Below are positions 34,119 through 42,611 of a stretch of DNA of 64,000 bases, one piece after another. A program made the position numbers and the translations under genes. Each line of letters opens with the position of its first letter. Position 1 is the first letter of the stretch. The notes under the pieces are model-generated. The model had not been told where the DNA came from, did not search any database, and worked only from the letters and a program-made list of their open reading frames with translations. Source of the DNA: Haliscomenobacteraceae bacterium (GTDB lineage Bacteria; Bacteroidota; Bacteroidia; Chitinophagales; Saprospiraceae). Location: NCBI GenBank assembly GCA_947501115.1, contig CANMVX010000011.1, forward strand, positions 41,564-105,563, given 5' to 3'.

Positions 34119-34991
34119 TCATAGACTATTCATTAAATTTTTAAGTAAGTTTTGATCTTCAATTTTAGAAAAAGCAAAGCACTTTTTGCCTAAATCTTTT
34201 AAAGAAGCACCGATATGATACAATGATTTGTTATCGATAATTAAAAAACGGTCGTGGTAATTTTTGCTGTGTTTGATTTCTAATTTTCCATATTGGGAAT
34301 TAAATTTTTCCACATCCAATGCTCTTATTGGAGAGTTTTCTTGTGTAATAATCTTTATAGTTACTCCTTTCGATGTCTCCTTCAACATCTGCAAAATTTC
34401 TGAATCTATATAGTTATCGATGATAGTTAGGTTGTTTTGGGCTTTTTTTATTAGGTTAATAACAAAAGTATAGGCATCAAAAATTTGGCCTTGAAAAAAA
34501 ATATCTTGTTTTACTTCTGGCTTTTCGCTCTCTAAGGCCTTAAATATTCTCTCAAAATTTTTGTCGTTCAATTGCAATTTAGATTCAATAGTTTCAACTC
34601 TATTTAATAGCCCTGCATTATTTATTAAAACCTTTCTCATTTCAACAAAAGCGTTCATAATCTGGATACTAACCGCCACCGCTTTTTCGCTTTTCAAAAC
34701 AGCAGATAGCATCGCAACACCTTGTTCTGTAAAAACATAAGAATTTGAACTAGAGTATTTCAGCAAAGCAAACCGGTCGCAATTTGCGACCAGTTCGTTT
34801 TTTTCGGCATCCGTTAATTGAAATCTAAAATGCAAAGGGAACCTCTCTACATTTCTTTTTACTTGTTCATTTAGCCGTTTTACGTCCACTTGGTACAAAG
34901 CAGCTAAATCTTTATCCACCATAACTTGACTACCTCGAAAAGTAAATATTTTTCTTTCAATGATTTGTGATTTTAGCCATTTTTCTTCCAT
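34119..34991 (-). CDS. ORF6N domain protein with PLD-like C-terminus
   Basis: A 290-residue protein from the ATG at 34991 (the open frame extends to 35015). Residues 1-95 are the ORF6N domain: I-F-T-F-R-G-S-Q-V-M-V-D-K-D-L-A-A-L-Y, then R-F-P-L-H-F-R-F-Q-L and V-F-T-E-Q-G-V-A-M-L-S. A coiled linker covers 105-155. Residues 165-285 look like a phospholipase D-type fold: I-I-D-N-Y-I-D, then H-D-R-F-L-I-I-D and Y-H-I-G-A-S-L-K-D-L-G. The H-x-K pair is replaced by H-D-R, so catalytic activity is doubtful. ORF6N proteins are phage-associated DNA-binding factors. It stands alone. Confidence 0.8.
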   Translation of the reverse strand: MEEKWLKSQIIERKIFTFRGSQVMVDKDLAALYQVDVKRLNEQVKRNVERFPLHFRFQLTDAEKNELVANCDRFALLKYSSSNSYVFTEQGVAMLSAVLKSEKAVAVSIQIMNAFVEMRKVLINNAGLLNRVETIESKLQLNDKNFERIFKALESEKPEVKQDIFFQGQIFDAYTFVINLIKKAQNNLTIIDNYIDSEILQMLKETSKGVTIKIITQENSPIRALDVEKFNSQYGKLEIKHSKNYHDRFLIIDNKSLYHIGASLKDLGKKCFAFSKIEDQNLLKNLMNSL

Positions 34992-35467
34992 ATTGTTAAA
35001 AGTTAATATATACACTATAATGAATAGTCTCCGGACTAGCAGAGCTCAGGAATGTTAATTTGATTTGGTTGGTATTGCAATTACAATAAAAAATAACTTA
35101 TCTACCGCATATCGTTTCCATCAATTTAGGATAGATCTTATTCGAAGTCCCCTGAATTTCTTTCATGATCTCTTTTTACAATCATTTGTTTAATAAGTAT
35201 AATGCAACAGGTTTTAAGAAATGGCTGGATTGTCTTTTACCTCTTTTTATTATATCCAAAAGTACTTATATTCTTTCACTTTTTTAAAAATGATTTTACA
35301 GGGTTATTTTATTTCATACTGTATAACAACAATGTTTTTCTGCGCTTCGAAAGAAAATAATTTAAAATACCAGATAAGAATAATCAACTTTGTTTGTCAA
35401 TTATGCAGTAGCTATTAGCTACTTTTACAGTTTAAAGGCTAGATTCCAGCTAGAAAAAATAATTGTA
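34992..35467. other. Intergenic stretch before the alpha/beta hydrolase
   Basis: No gene supported. Long open stretches at 35221-35418 and 35390-35467 are AT-rich and full of F, Y, I and C, without family similarity, so they look like chance frames. The promoter of the hydrolase should lie in the last 100 bases, but a clean consensus was not found. Confidence 0.45.
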
Positions 35468-36895
35468 ATGAAAAAAATAATCCTTGTCCTGTTTATCACA
35501 ACTTGTGGCATTCTCTTACATGCGCAATCTAATAAGTCCTGGTCGGGGATTTTGAAGGCAGGGGCACAAAAGGTTGAACTGAGATTACACCTAACTCAAA
35601 ATGCAGATAAAACCTGGCAGTCCAAATGGGACGTCCCGGCGCAGAAAGCATTGGGTATTCCTTCTTCCAAAACAGATTGGTCAGGGTCTCAGGTGTCTAT
35701 TGAAATTAAAGCGATTGGGGCTTCTTTTAGTGGAAATTTGACTGCGGAGGGAAATAAACTGGAGGGAAACTGGATGCAGTCAGGTGGTACCTTCCCTTTG
35801 GTATTGGAACCATTTTCCGACACCATTCCTGCTAAAATAGTTGTTAAGCCGCAAACTCCACAGCCTCCATTTAGCTATATTTCAAAAGATTACGTTTATG
35901 AGGGTTCAGATACAAAGCTTACTTATGGCGCAACCTTAACATTCCCAAATGAATCTTCCACTTTTCCCGTCCTTATTTTAATAACGGGAAGCGGAAAACA
36001 AGACAGAGATGAATCTATTTTAAATCATAAACCTTTTCATGTCCTGGCTGATTTTTTAACCAAAAATGGCTATGCCGTCTTAAGGGTTGACGATAGGGGT
36101 TTTGGAAAATCAGCAGGTGATTTTCAGCAAAGCAGTTCAGAGGATTTTGCGATGGATGTAGAAGAACATATCCGATTTGTAAAATCTTTACCCATGATTA
36201 ATCAAAAAAAGATTGGATTATTAGGTCATAGTGAAGGGGGATTAATAGCCCCAATGGTAGCTGCCAGAAATAAATCTGTTTCTTTTATTATGCTCCTCGC
36301 CGGACCGGGCATACCCATTTCAGACCTTATGGGACAACAAAATGAAGCCGTATTTAAGTCTGTTGGCATGCCTCAACAGGTGATTGACACTTATATTCCT
36401 TTATATAAAAATTTGTTAAAAACATTAAGTCAGGCAGACGATGTTACCCTGGGCATCCAACAGGCAAAGGAAATTACGTTGAATTGGTTTAATGCATCCG
36501 ATAAGGAAATGGTCAGGTTAACGACAGGTATTAGCACGGAGAACGATATAGATGCTTTTGTTAAAACCATGTCAAATGAGCTTTATTCAAAATGGTGGAG
36601 GTTTTTTGCAAATTATAATCCGGAACCCATTTTGCAAAAAGTAAAATGTCCTGTACTGGCCATAAACGGTGGTTCAGATATTCAGGTGGTTGCCGATGAA
36701 AATCTGAATGGTATAGAAAAAGCATTGGAAAAGGGGGGAAATAAGCGGGTTACGATTAAAAAATTTGATTCCCTGAATCACTTGTTTCAAAAGTGCACTA
36801 CTTGTACGGTCACGGAATATGGCGAGCTGGAGACAACCATAGAACCTGAAGTGCTGGCTTTTTTACTGGAATGGTTGAGAATGGAAAAAATATAG
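35468..36895 (+). CDS. Exported alpha/beta hydrolase
   Basis: A 475-residue secreted hydrolase. A signal peptide covers residues 1-19 (ending L-H-A-Q). Residues 20-125 form a beta-rich N-terminal domain seen in Bacteroidota hydrolases of this type. The alpha/beta hydrolase core begins near 150; the nucleophile elbow is G253-H-S255-E-G, with L-I-T-G-S-G-K-Q-D-R-D as oxyanion region, D in N-G-G-S-D-I-Q and H in N-H-L-F. Ester or peptide bonds are the likely targets. The open frame extends upstream to 35390, but signal peptide logic fixes the ATG at 35468. The 3-prime end overlaps the convergent acetyltransferase gene by 33 bases. Confidence 0.85.
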   Translation: MKKIILVLFITTCGILLHAQSNKSWSGILKAGAQKVELRLHLTQNADKTWQSKWDVPAQKALGIPSSKTDWSGSQVSIEIKAIGASFSGNLTAEGNKLEGNWMQSGGTFPLVLEPFSDTIPAKIVVKPQTPQPPFSYISKDYVYEGSDTKLTYGATLTFPNESSTFPVLILITGSGKQDRDESILNHKPFHVLADFLTKNGYAVLRVDDRGFGKSAGDFQQSSSEDFAMDVEEHIRFVKSLPMINQKKIGLLGHSEGGLIAPMVAARNKSVSFIMLLAGPGIPISDLMGQQNEAVFKSVGMPQQVIDTYIPLYKNLLKTLSQADDVTLGIQQAKEITLNWFNASDKEMVRLTTGISTENDIDAFVKTMSNELYSKWWRFFANYNPEPILQKVKCPVLAINGGSDIQVVADENLNGIEKALEKGGNKRVTIKKFDSLNHLFQKCTTCTVTEYGELETTIEPEVLAFLLEWLRMEKI

Positions 36896-37369
36896 GTTTA
36901 GGTTCTCCCCATTGTTTTCTATAATGCCATGGTAATGAAGGCCCAGTTTTTCTAAAAGCTGAATGGACCTGATATTATCCAATTGGGTGACAGCAGCTAT
37001 ATTGTCCATTTTTATCTCGTTCAATGCATAGTTGAGAATCCTTTCAGCAGCTTCAAAGGCATATCCTTTCCCCTGGTATTTTTCCAAAAAAGCAAATCCA
37101 ATATCATGAAATGGGAGATAATCTTTTTTAATAATGGTAACGACACCTATGGGTATTTTCTCCTTTTTTAATTGCACCACCCAATAGTTTATGTTTGCAT
37201 TATCCAACAGATTTTGAACATATATTTTACTGAGACCGACATTCAATATTTTTCTATCTCCAATAAATTGAATCCAACCTTTTGTATTCACTAAGTGGAA
37301 AATGAAAGTAGCATCATCAACATTCAGTGGAATGAGAGAGAGCCGTTCTGTATGAAATTTTTTAGTCAT
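36863..37369 (-). CDS. GNAT N-acetyltransferase, RimJ/RimL-like
   Basis: A 168-residue GNAT protein. E-R-L-S-L-I-P-L starts the fold as in RimJ/RimL-type enzymes, and the acetyl-CoA motif is Y-Q-G-K-G-Y-A-F-E-A (about residues 95-104, family form R/Q-x-x-G-x-G/A). N-I-R-S-I-Q-L-L-E-K-L-G-L ends the core. It transfers an acetyl group to an amine, often a protein N-terminus or small molecule; the acceptor is unknown. Overlap of 33 bases with the convergent hydrolase gene. Confidence 0.85.
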   Translation of the reverse strand: MTKKFHTERLSLIPLNVDDATFIFHLVNTKGWIQFIGDRKILNVGLSKIYVQNLLDNANINYWVVQLKKEKIPIGVVTIIKKDYLPFHDIGFAFLEKYQGKGYAFEAAERILNYALNEIKMDNIAAVTQLDNIRSIQLLEKLGLHYHGIIENNGENLNLYFFHSQPFQ

Positions 37370-37403
37370 ACTAAATTTTTAATAGGCTGATGACCATTTG
37401 ATA

Positions 37404-37772
37404 TCAACCTTTAAAGGCAAATTTAACCAGTTCTTCTAATCCGATAAAGTCTAATGTCTTCTCATTAGTTGCTTCGAGAAAAACCATTGGCGCCACATTT
37501 TCCCTGTAAGCTTCCATCCATCTTGAGGCACACAGACACCATTTATCACCCGGATTTAGTCCTGGAAAGTTCCATTCTGGTCTGGGTGTTGACAAATCGT
37601 TTCCTTTACTTTTGCTAAAAGTTAAAAATTCCTCGGTCATCACGGCACAAACCGTATGCGTACCACGATCATCTTCGCCCGTTTCGCAACATCCATTCCT
37701 GTAATATCCCGTCATCGGTGAGCTGCTGCAAAGCATTAAATTTTCGCCAAATACATTTTTCGCCATTTTCAT
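37404..37772 (-). CDS. DUF2237 family protein
   Basis: A 122-residue cytoplasmic protein with the DUF2237 pattern: N-V-F-G-E-N-L, P-M-T-G-Y-Y-R-N-G-C-C, G-T-H-T-V-C-A-V, G-N-D-L-S-T-P and G-D-K-W-C-L-C-A-S-R-W. Several cysteines are conserved, which points to metal or redox chemistry, but the function is not known. The gene overlaps the upstream propeller-protein gene by 4 bases (ATGA), so the two are co-translated. Confidence 0.9.
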   Translation of the reverse strand: MKMAKNVFGENLMLCSSSPMTGYYRNGCCETGEDDRGTHTVCAVMTEEFLTFSKSKGNDLSTPRPEWNFPGLNPGDKWCLCASRWMEAYRENVAPMVFLEATNEKTLDFIGLEELVKFAFKG

Positions 37773-38869
37773 TTATTTTTTATCTGAAAGCTTTCAAAAG
37801 AATTACCATTAAATTTAAAAATTCCATCTTTATCAGTACCGAACCAAAGTTCCCCGTTTTGATCCCGGTAAATGATATTAACTGCATTACCCGTGAGCCC
37901 ATCCTTATCTGTAAAATGGGTCAGCCTTCCGGCACCATAACGCCATACTCCATTATCAACGGTTCCGATCCATAAATTACCTATATGATCTTCATTTATG
38001 GTGTAAATTCGTGATAAGCCTCCAACGGAAGATTGACCAGAAAGGTTCAATGAAGGATTGTTCCGCTTGATTTCCTCACTAACATGAGTCATTGATTTTC
38101 CATCATACCGGAATAATCCAGAACCGTTATTTCCAAACCAGATATTCCCTTTACTGTCCTCAAAAATACCAAGAACAGCTGGACCACGCAATCCTTTCTC
38201 CGTAAACCAGACAAATGATTTTCCATCGTACCTACAAACACCTTCGGCTTGTGTTCCAAACCAAACGGATCCATTTTTGTCTTTTAGGATACTATAAACG
38301 GCATATCTACTCAAATTAAAGGGAGAGTGAAGGGGTACCTTATCCGTTACCGCTGTATTTATAAATGGTAAATAGTCCAGGGAATCCTGGTGAAAGCGAA
38401 AAGCGCCACCTCCTCCATAAAACCATAAATCCTCCATTCCCATTTTCCACTCTTTATCAGAAATGGGATTATTTTCCATTTTTGACCACGAGGTAAATTT
38501 TTTTCCATCATACTTACTAACACCAAACAAACCTGTTCCGAACCAAATATTACCAGATTTATCTTCCTGAATATGTTGAATCTGGTTATTTGAAAGCCCA
38601 TCCTTAACGGTAAACTGTTGTAACTTTTCCCCGTCAAAACGATAGACGCCAGCACCATTGGTTCCAAACCAGAAGTGACCTTTCTTGTCTTGAAAAATGC
38701 TTCTGATATTTTTGTCCAACATTACCAGGGAAGGGGTATTAAAAAAAGGAAGTCCATTATTTTCCATCGGAAATTGAGCCTGATTCCTGGTAGGTTGTGG
38801 TTCAGGTTTTGTTTGTCCATAACAGAGTATAAAGGACAAGAGAAATGCCCCCAATAGTAGTTTTTTCAA
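37769..38869 (-). CDS. Exported Reg_prop beta-propeller protein
   Basis: A 366-residue secreted protein. Signal peptide at residues 1-18 (C-Y-G-Q end). It contains seven two-component-regulator propeller repeats with the pattern G-x-x-W-F-G-T-x-x-x-G; the third is degenerate (L-W-F-Y-G-G-G-G). Seven repeats could form one closed seven-bladed propeller. In Bacteroidota such repeats usually form the sensor half of hybrid histidine kinases for polysaccharide use. Here the kinase and transmembrane parts are absent, so the protein is a stand-alone periplasmic binder. Co-translated with DUF2237 (4-base overlap). Confidence 0.85.
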   Translation of the reverse strand: MKKLLLGAFLLSFILCYGQTKPEPQPTRNQAQFPMENNGLPFFNTPSLVMLDKNIRSIFQDKKGHFWFGTNGAGVYRFDGEKLQQFTVKDGLSNNQIQHIQEDKSGNIWFGTGLFGVSKYDGKKFTSWSKMENNPISDKEWKMGMEDLWFYGGGGAFRFHQDSLDYLPFINTAVTDKVPLHSPFNLSRYAVYSILKDKNGSVWFGTQAEGVCRYDGKSFVWFTEKGLRGPAVLGIFEDSKGNIWFGNNGSGLFRYDGKSMTHVSEEIKRNNPSLNLSGQSSVGGLSRIYTINEDHIGNLWIGTVDNGVWRYGAGRLTHFTDKDGLTGNAVNIIYRDQNGELWFGTDKDGIFKFNGNSFESFQIKNK

Positions 38870-38938
38870 TGGCCTAATGTATTTTTAGCATAGAGGAAAT
38901 GGAAAGCGAAGGGAAATGATACTTTTTAGTTGTTAGGT

Positions 38939-39466
38939 CTATTCTTGAGTGTTCCGGCACACTAATTTCATCATGAGGTCTATTTGCCTGTCTTCACCTA
39001 CCATAAAAACATGCTGATCAAAGGTGATAAATCCATTTTTTTCATAAAATGCAATGGCTTTTTTATTTTCCTCCCAAACGCCTAACCAAATATATGGGGC
39101 ATTCTTTTGGTTCGCAATATGTTTAGCCAAATTTAAAAGTTCGTTTCCAATGCCTTTCCCCTGGTATTCCTTTAAAACGTATATTCTCTCAATTTCAAGA
39201 CTATCCTCTTCTTGATGCTCCGTTTGAGAGAGACCCTCATTGATTTTCATGTATCCAATAACTTTTTGACCGTATTTTACGAAATAAAAGGTCGTATTTT
39301 CATCATTTAACTCCCGGGATAATTTGTCAATGGAAAACCCTTCTTCCAAATATCTGGCCATGTTTTCTTCGGTATTTCCCCAGGAAAATGACTCGAAGAA
39401 GGTCTGTTTACTCAGTTTTTGTAAAATATCAATTTCGTCAGGCGATACTTTGTTTATAAGGTACAT
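38939..39466 (-). CDS. GNAT N-acetyltransferase
   Basis: A 175-residue GNAT enzyme. F-E-S-F-S-W-G-N-T-E-E-N-M near residue 25 is typical for this subgroup. The acetyl-CoA motif Y-Q-G-K-G-I-G-N-E-L lies around residues 98-107 and W-L-G-V-W-E-E-N-K-K-A-I-A-F-Y follows. It resembles the ribosomal-protein or polyamine acetyltransferase type (PaiA-like), but the acceptor cannot be told. The next gene upstream on the same strand starts 26 bases away. Confidence 0.85.
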   Translation of the reverse strand: MYLINKVSPDEIDILQKLSKQTFFESFSWGNTEENMARYLEEGFSIDKLSRELNDENTTFYFVKYGQKVIGYMKINEGLSQTEHQEEDSLEIERIYVLKEYQGKGIGNELLNLAKHIANQKNAPYIWLGVWEENKKAIAFYEKNGFITFDQHVFMVGEDRQIDLMMKLVCRNTQE

Positions 39467-39491
39467 TTGTTTAGCTAGTATAAGGCTTCGT

Positions 39492-39956
39492 TTAAGAAAT
39501 TAACTTTTTAATCAATACAATTTGCCCCAGGTGATAATAACTATGCTCTATCAGGGTATTGATATTAAAGTGATAGGTACCATATTCCTTTTTAACAAAA
39601 ATGGAATTCAATGTATTTTCATCCATTTCTTCCAGTTTTTGAGTAAATGAAGCTGCATCTGTCCAGAAGACAGCTAAAAAGGTATGCCATTGTTCAATGG
39701 TATTTATTGGAGAAAAGTCAAAACTATATATGTCCTTAATGTCAAGATTTTCTCCATTAAAAACGTTTAATATGCCGGCAATATAATAGTGAACATGTTG
39801 TGCCAATGCAGCAATGCTATGCAACGACTGGTATTTAAAAAGAACGATTTCCAGCGGTAAATCAGTTAACTGGTTCTTATAACTGTTATTGGCAACCCAG
39901 GAATTATTTAAAATAACATCACTAAACCGTTTTGCCAGCTCACGATTATTCTCCAT
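39492..39956 (-). CDS. DinB-fold family protein (DUF1572-like)
   Basis: A 154-residue four-helix-bundle protein of the DinB superfamily. Possible metal-binding histidines are in H-S-I-A-A-L-A-Q-H-V-H-Y-Y (about residues 46-58) and H-S-Y-Y-H-L-G-Q (near 138-145), the expected triad positions. Superfamily members are thiol-dependent transferases such as mycothiol or bacillithiol S-transferases; Bacteroidota members are mostly uncharacterised. It lies 6 bases after the YeiH transporter gene, suggesting co-transcription. Confidence 0.75.
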   Translation of the reverse strand: MENNRELAKRFSDVILNNSWVANNSYKNQLTDLPLEIVLFKYQSLHSIAALAQHVHYYIAGILNVFNGENLDIKDIYSFDFSPINTIEQWHTFLAVFWTDAASFTQKLEEMDENTLNSIFVKKEYGTYHFNINTLIEHSYYHLGQIVLIKKLIS

Positions 39957-39962
39957 ATTGAA

Positions 39963-41222
39963 TTATTTGAAAAGCAAATAAGCAACAATCAATGTGAAAA
40001 AGACATTAAACAACTGTGCCAATAAGAAAGCGTAAAGTGGTTTTTTTCCTTCATTATTGAATAGGTCGGAGAATTTTGTTTCCAATCCGATGCTGGTGAA
40101 TGCCAGGGAAAACCAAAGTCCTTGCAGTGCTTTCAAATCGACTTTAATTACATCGACCGTTTGTGGGGAAATGACAAAAGAAAAAAGTAGGGAGGCACCT
40201 ATGAAACCGAGGACAAATTTCGGGAATCTTTCCCATATTATACCCAGGGTTGGTTTTGATTCCAACACGGTTGCAGACTTATTATTCGTATATGTCCAGT
40301 AAATGGAAATAAAAAAGGCAGCTAATCCCAATAATACATTTTGAGAAAATTTAACAATGGTACTTATTTTCAAAGCCTCCTCCCCAATCAGACTTCCCGA
40401 CGCAATAACAGCTCCTGTAGTGTCGATGGTACCACCAAGCCAGGCCCCTGAAACTGCTTGAGACAGACCTAACATATTGGCTATGAATGGCATGAAAATA
40501 ATCATGGGGATGGCCGTTATAAGAACAACGGAAATGACATACGATAATTTCTTTGCATCGCCCTTGATGGCTCCTGCCGATGCTATGGCTGCGGAAACAC
40601 CGCAAATGGAAACGGCACTCGAAATAATGATGGACAATTCCTCGTCAATGCCCATTTTTTTACAAAGCCAGAACGCAAAATACCACACAGCGACAACCAC
40701 CAATAATGCCTGAATGAAACCCAGAGATCCAGCTTTTAATATGTCACCAAAAATGATACTACTGCCCAATAACACTAAACCTATTTTGACATAAAGTTCC
40801 GTGGAAAGGGCATTTTTAAGCCATAAAGGGACAGTGAAAAAATTACTTATAGCCAATCCTATCGATAAACTAAAGATGACCGCTTCAAGATTCCAGTTTT
40901 TCAAAAAGGTATTTCCCGCCAATATCAATGCGACGACCGTTAACATATAAACGACTGGAAACCCTTTGGCTACAGAACTTATTCCTTTTCCTAACGCGGC
41001 TGATGCAAGTATGGCTATCACATATACCAATAAAAACAAGGCAAAAATATTCGTTAAGTTATTGATGGTTAGTACTTTGCCAAATAAATCGGAGGTGTCA
41101 CTCCACCCAAAGGATGGCGGTTGAATCTTAAATCCTAAGAGGTAAAGTCCGATAATCAGAAATCCAAAAACAACAACAGTCCAATCTTCAGAAAGTGAAA
41201 TGGCAGGTTTTTGATTGGTCAT
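39963..41222 (-). CDS. YeiH/UPF0324 family membrane transporter, putative sulfate exporter
   Basis: A 419-residue membrane protein with about eleven helices. The repeated half-patterns (G-L-A-I-S-N-F-F and L-L-G-S-S-I-I-F-G, later C-G-V-S-A-A-I-A-S and G-G-T-I-D-T-T-G-A-V) match the UPF0324/YeiH family. It is annotated in other bacteria as a putative sulfate exporter, sometimes next to CysB- or taurine-related genes; none are here. The second half contains G-A-W-L-G-G-T-I-D-T-T-G, a family hallmark. The gene is the first of a minus-strand unit with the DinB-like and acetyltransferase genes. Confidence 0.85.
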   Translation of the reverse strand: MTNQKPAISLSEDWTVVVFGFLIIGLYLLGFKIQPPSFGWSDTSDLFGKVLTINNLTNIFALFLLVYVIAILASAALGKGISSVAKGFPVVYMLTVVALILAGNTFLKNWNLEAVIFSLSIGLAISNFFTVPLWLKNALSTELYVKIGLVLLGSSIIFGDILKAGSLGFIQALLVVVAVWYFAFWLCKKMGIDEELSIIISSAVSICGVSAAIASAGAIKGDAKKLSYVISVVLITAIPMIIFMPFIANMLGLSQAVSGAWLGGTIDTTGAVIASGSLIGEEALKISTIVKFSQNVLLGLAAFFISIYWTYTNNKSATVLESKPTLGIIWERFPKFVLGFIGASLLFSFVISPQTVDVIKVDLKALQGLWFSLAFTSIGLETKFSDLFNNEGKKPLYAFLLAQLFNVFFTLIVAYLLFK

Positions 41223-41300
41223 AAAGCGTAGATTTAATTTAATTACCCGTCAATTTATAAAAATTAAATGATTAACTTTAAGTAATTATAAACAACGTAC

Positions 41301-42599
41301 ATGAAAATTTCAAAATATAGCATTCCTGTATTCATTATCTGGTTGCTGATTCTACCCCTTGTCGCATTTAACCAGTCTATAATGGTTGGCGCTGCAAAAC
41401 GAATCCTTACGCCCAATCCTCTTTTGCCCATTTCGGGCGGTATTGGTACGCCAAATCCGGTAAAGGAAAATAAGGGAGATTTGTTTGTAAGGGCTATGGT
41501 TATTGAAAAAGGGGAGACTATATTTGCCATCGTTAGTGTCGATTTTTTGGGTTGGACTTCTATTCTTGGTAATCGGTCGCGTGCCCTCATAAAGGGCATT
41601 CCTCCTGAAAATATCCTCATCGGTGCTACTCATACGCATAGTGCACCTGATCCTTATGGCTTTCCTGATATGAATGGGAAAACTTTTGCCGATATTAAAT
41701 ATCTGGATGGGTGTGTACAGCAAATTGCCGATGCGGTTAATGAAGCCATAGCTAATAAGCAACCAGCTTCTTTGAAAATTGCAATGGATGAGGCGGTTGG
41801 GAAAATTGCTTATAATTATTACGCGCCAGCTTTGTACGACCCAAGATGTGGCGTCATTCAGGCATTGGCTACTTCTGGCCCAAGAATGGGGCAACCGATA
41901 GTTACTCTTGTTAACTATGCCGTTCATCCTGAGGTGCTTGGAAATAAACAGGGAATATTAAGTCCAGATCTTTGCGGTCCTCTGTACAGTAAAATTGAAA
42001 AGGAAACCGGCGGTATGGCGCTTTTCATGAATGGGGCCATCGGTGGTATGGTCACCGCCGATACTCGCCTTGAATATGGAAAAGAAGGTCAGGGTCAAAA
42101 AGAAGATAATTCCTGGGAAGAATGTATTCGTATTGGTGAATTGCTTGCCAGTGAATCCCTTAGGATTATCCAAAAAGCTCCTGTTTTAGATAATCCTGCC
42201 GTTTTTATTGCCTCCCGTCCCCTAACTTTTCCCGTTGAATCTGATATCATGCGTTATATTATTCAGAAATCTTCCATGAAATATGAATCGTTTTCAGATA
42301 ATAAAGTGACTACCCAGCTTAATCTGATCAATATTGGCCCCGCGCAAATTCTTACCGTTCCAGGTGAAGCTATGCCTAATGTGGGCTATTATGTGAAACG
42401 TAATATGAACACGACTATGCCATTTCTTTTTGGTTTGACAAATGATGCTTTTGGTTACATGCTGGCAAAAGTGGATTACCAGAGTTTTAAACGATATGAA
42501 TACGTCACCCGCACCAGTCTGGGCGAGATGACGGCTGAAATTTATATGGAACAAGCGTTAAAATTAGTGAAGGAAAGTCCTGCTGCAACGGCTGAATAA
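41301..42599 (+). CDS. Neutral/alkaline ceramidase N-terminal domain protein
   Basis: A 432-residue exported protein with a signal peptide at residues 1-25. It matches the N-terminal domain of neutral/alkaline non-lysosomal ceramidases: V-G-A-A-K-R-I-L-T-P, F-V-R-A-M-V-I-E, A-T-H111-T-H113-S-A-P and N-Y-A-V-H-P-E, which hold zinc-ligand histidines. M-N-G-A-I-G-G takes the place of the usual N-x-G-D site with the catalytic serine, so true ceramidase activity is doubtful. The ceramidase C-terminal domain is absent. It is the first gene of the five-gene operon of module B; the next starts 12 bases later. This domain is common next to DUF1501/DUF1553 genes in Planctomycetes. Confidence 0.8.
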   Translation: MKISKYSIPVFIIWLLILPLVAFNQSIMVGAAKRILTPNPLLPISGGIGTPNPVKENKGDLFVRAMVIEKGETIFAIVSVDFLGWTSILGNRSRALIKGIPPENILIGATHTHSAPDPYGFPDMNGKTFADIKYLDGCVQQIADAVNEAIANKQPASLKIAMDEAVGKIAYNYYAPALYDPRCGVIQALATSGPRMGQPIVTLVNYAVHPEVLGNKQGILSPDLCGPLYSKIEKETGGMALFMNGAIGGMVTADTRLEYGKEGQGQKEDNSWEECIRIGELLASESLRIIQKAPVLDNPAVFIASRPLTFPVESDIMRYIIQKSSMKYESFSDNKVTTQLNLINIGPAQILTVPGEAMPNVGYYVKRNMNTTMPFLFGLTNDAFGYMLAKVDYQSFKRYEYVTRTSLGEMTAEIYMEQALKLVKESPAATAE

Positions 42600-42611
42600 A
42601 ATCTTTTTATT

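Noticed and set aside
35221..35418. 65-codon frame rich in F, Y, I and C before the alpha/beta hydrolase
   Set aside because: Typical chance frame in AT-rich DNA; no start-site or family support.
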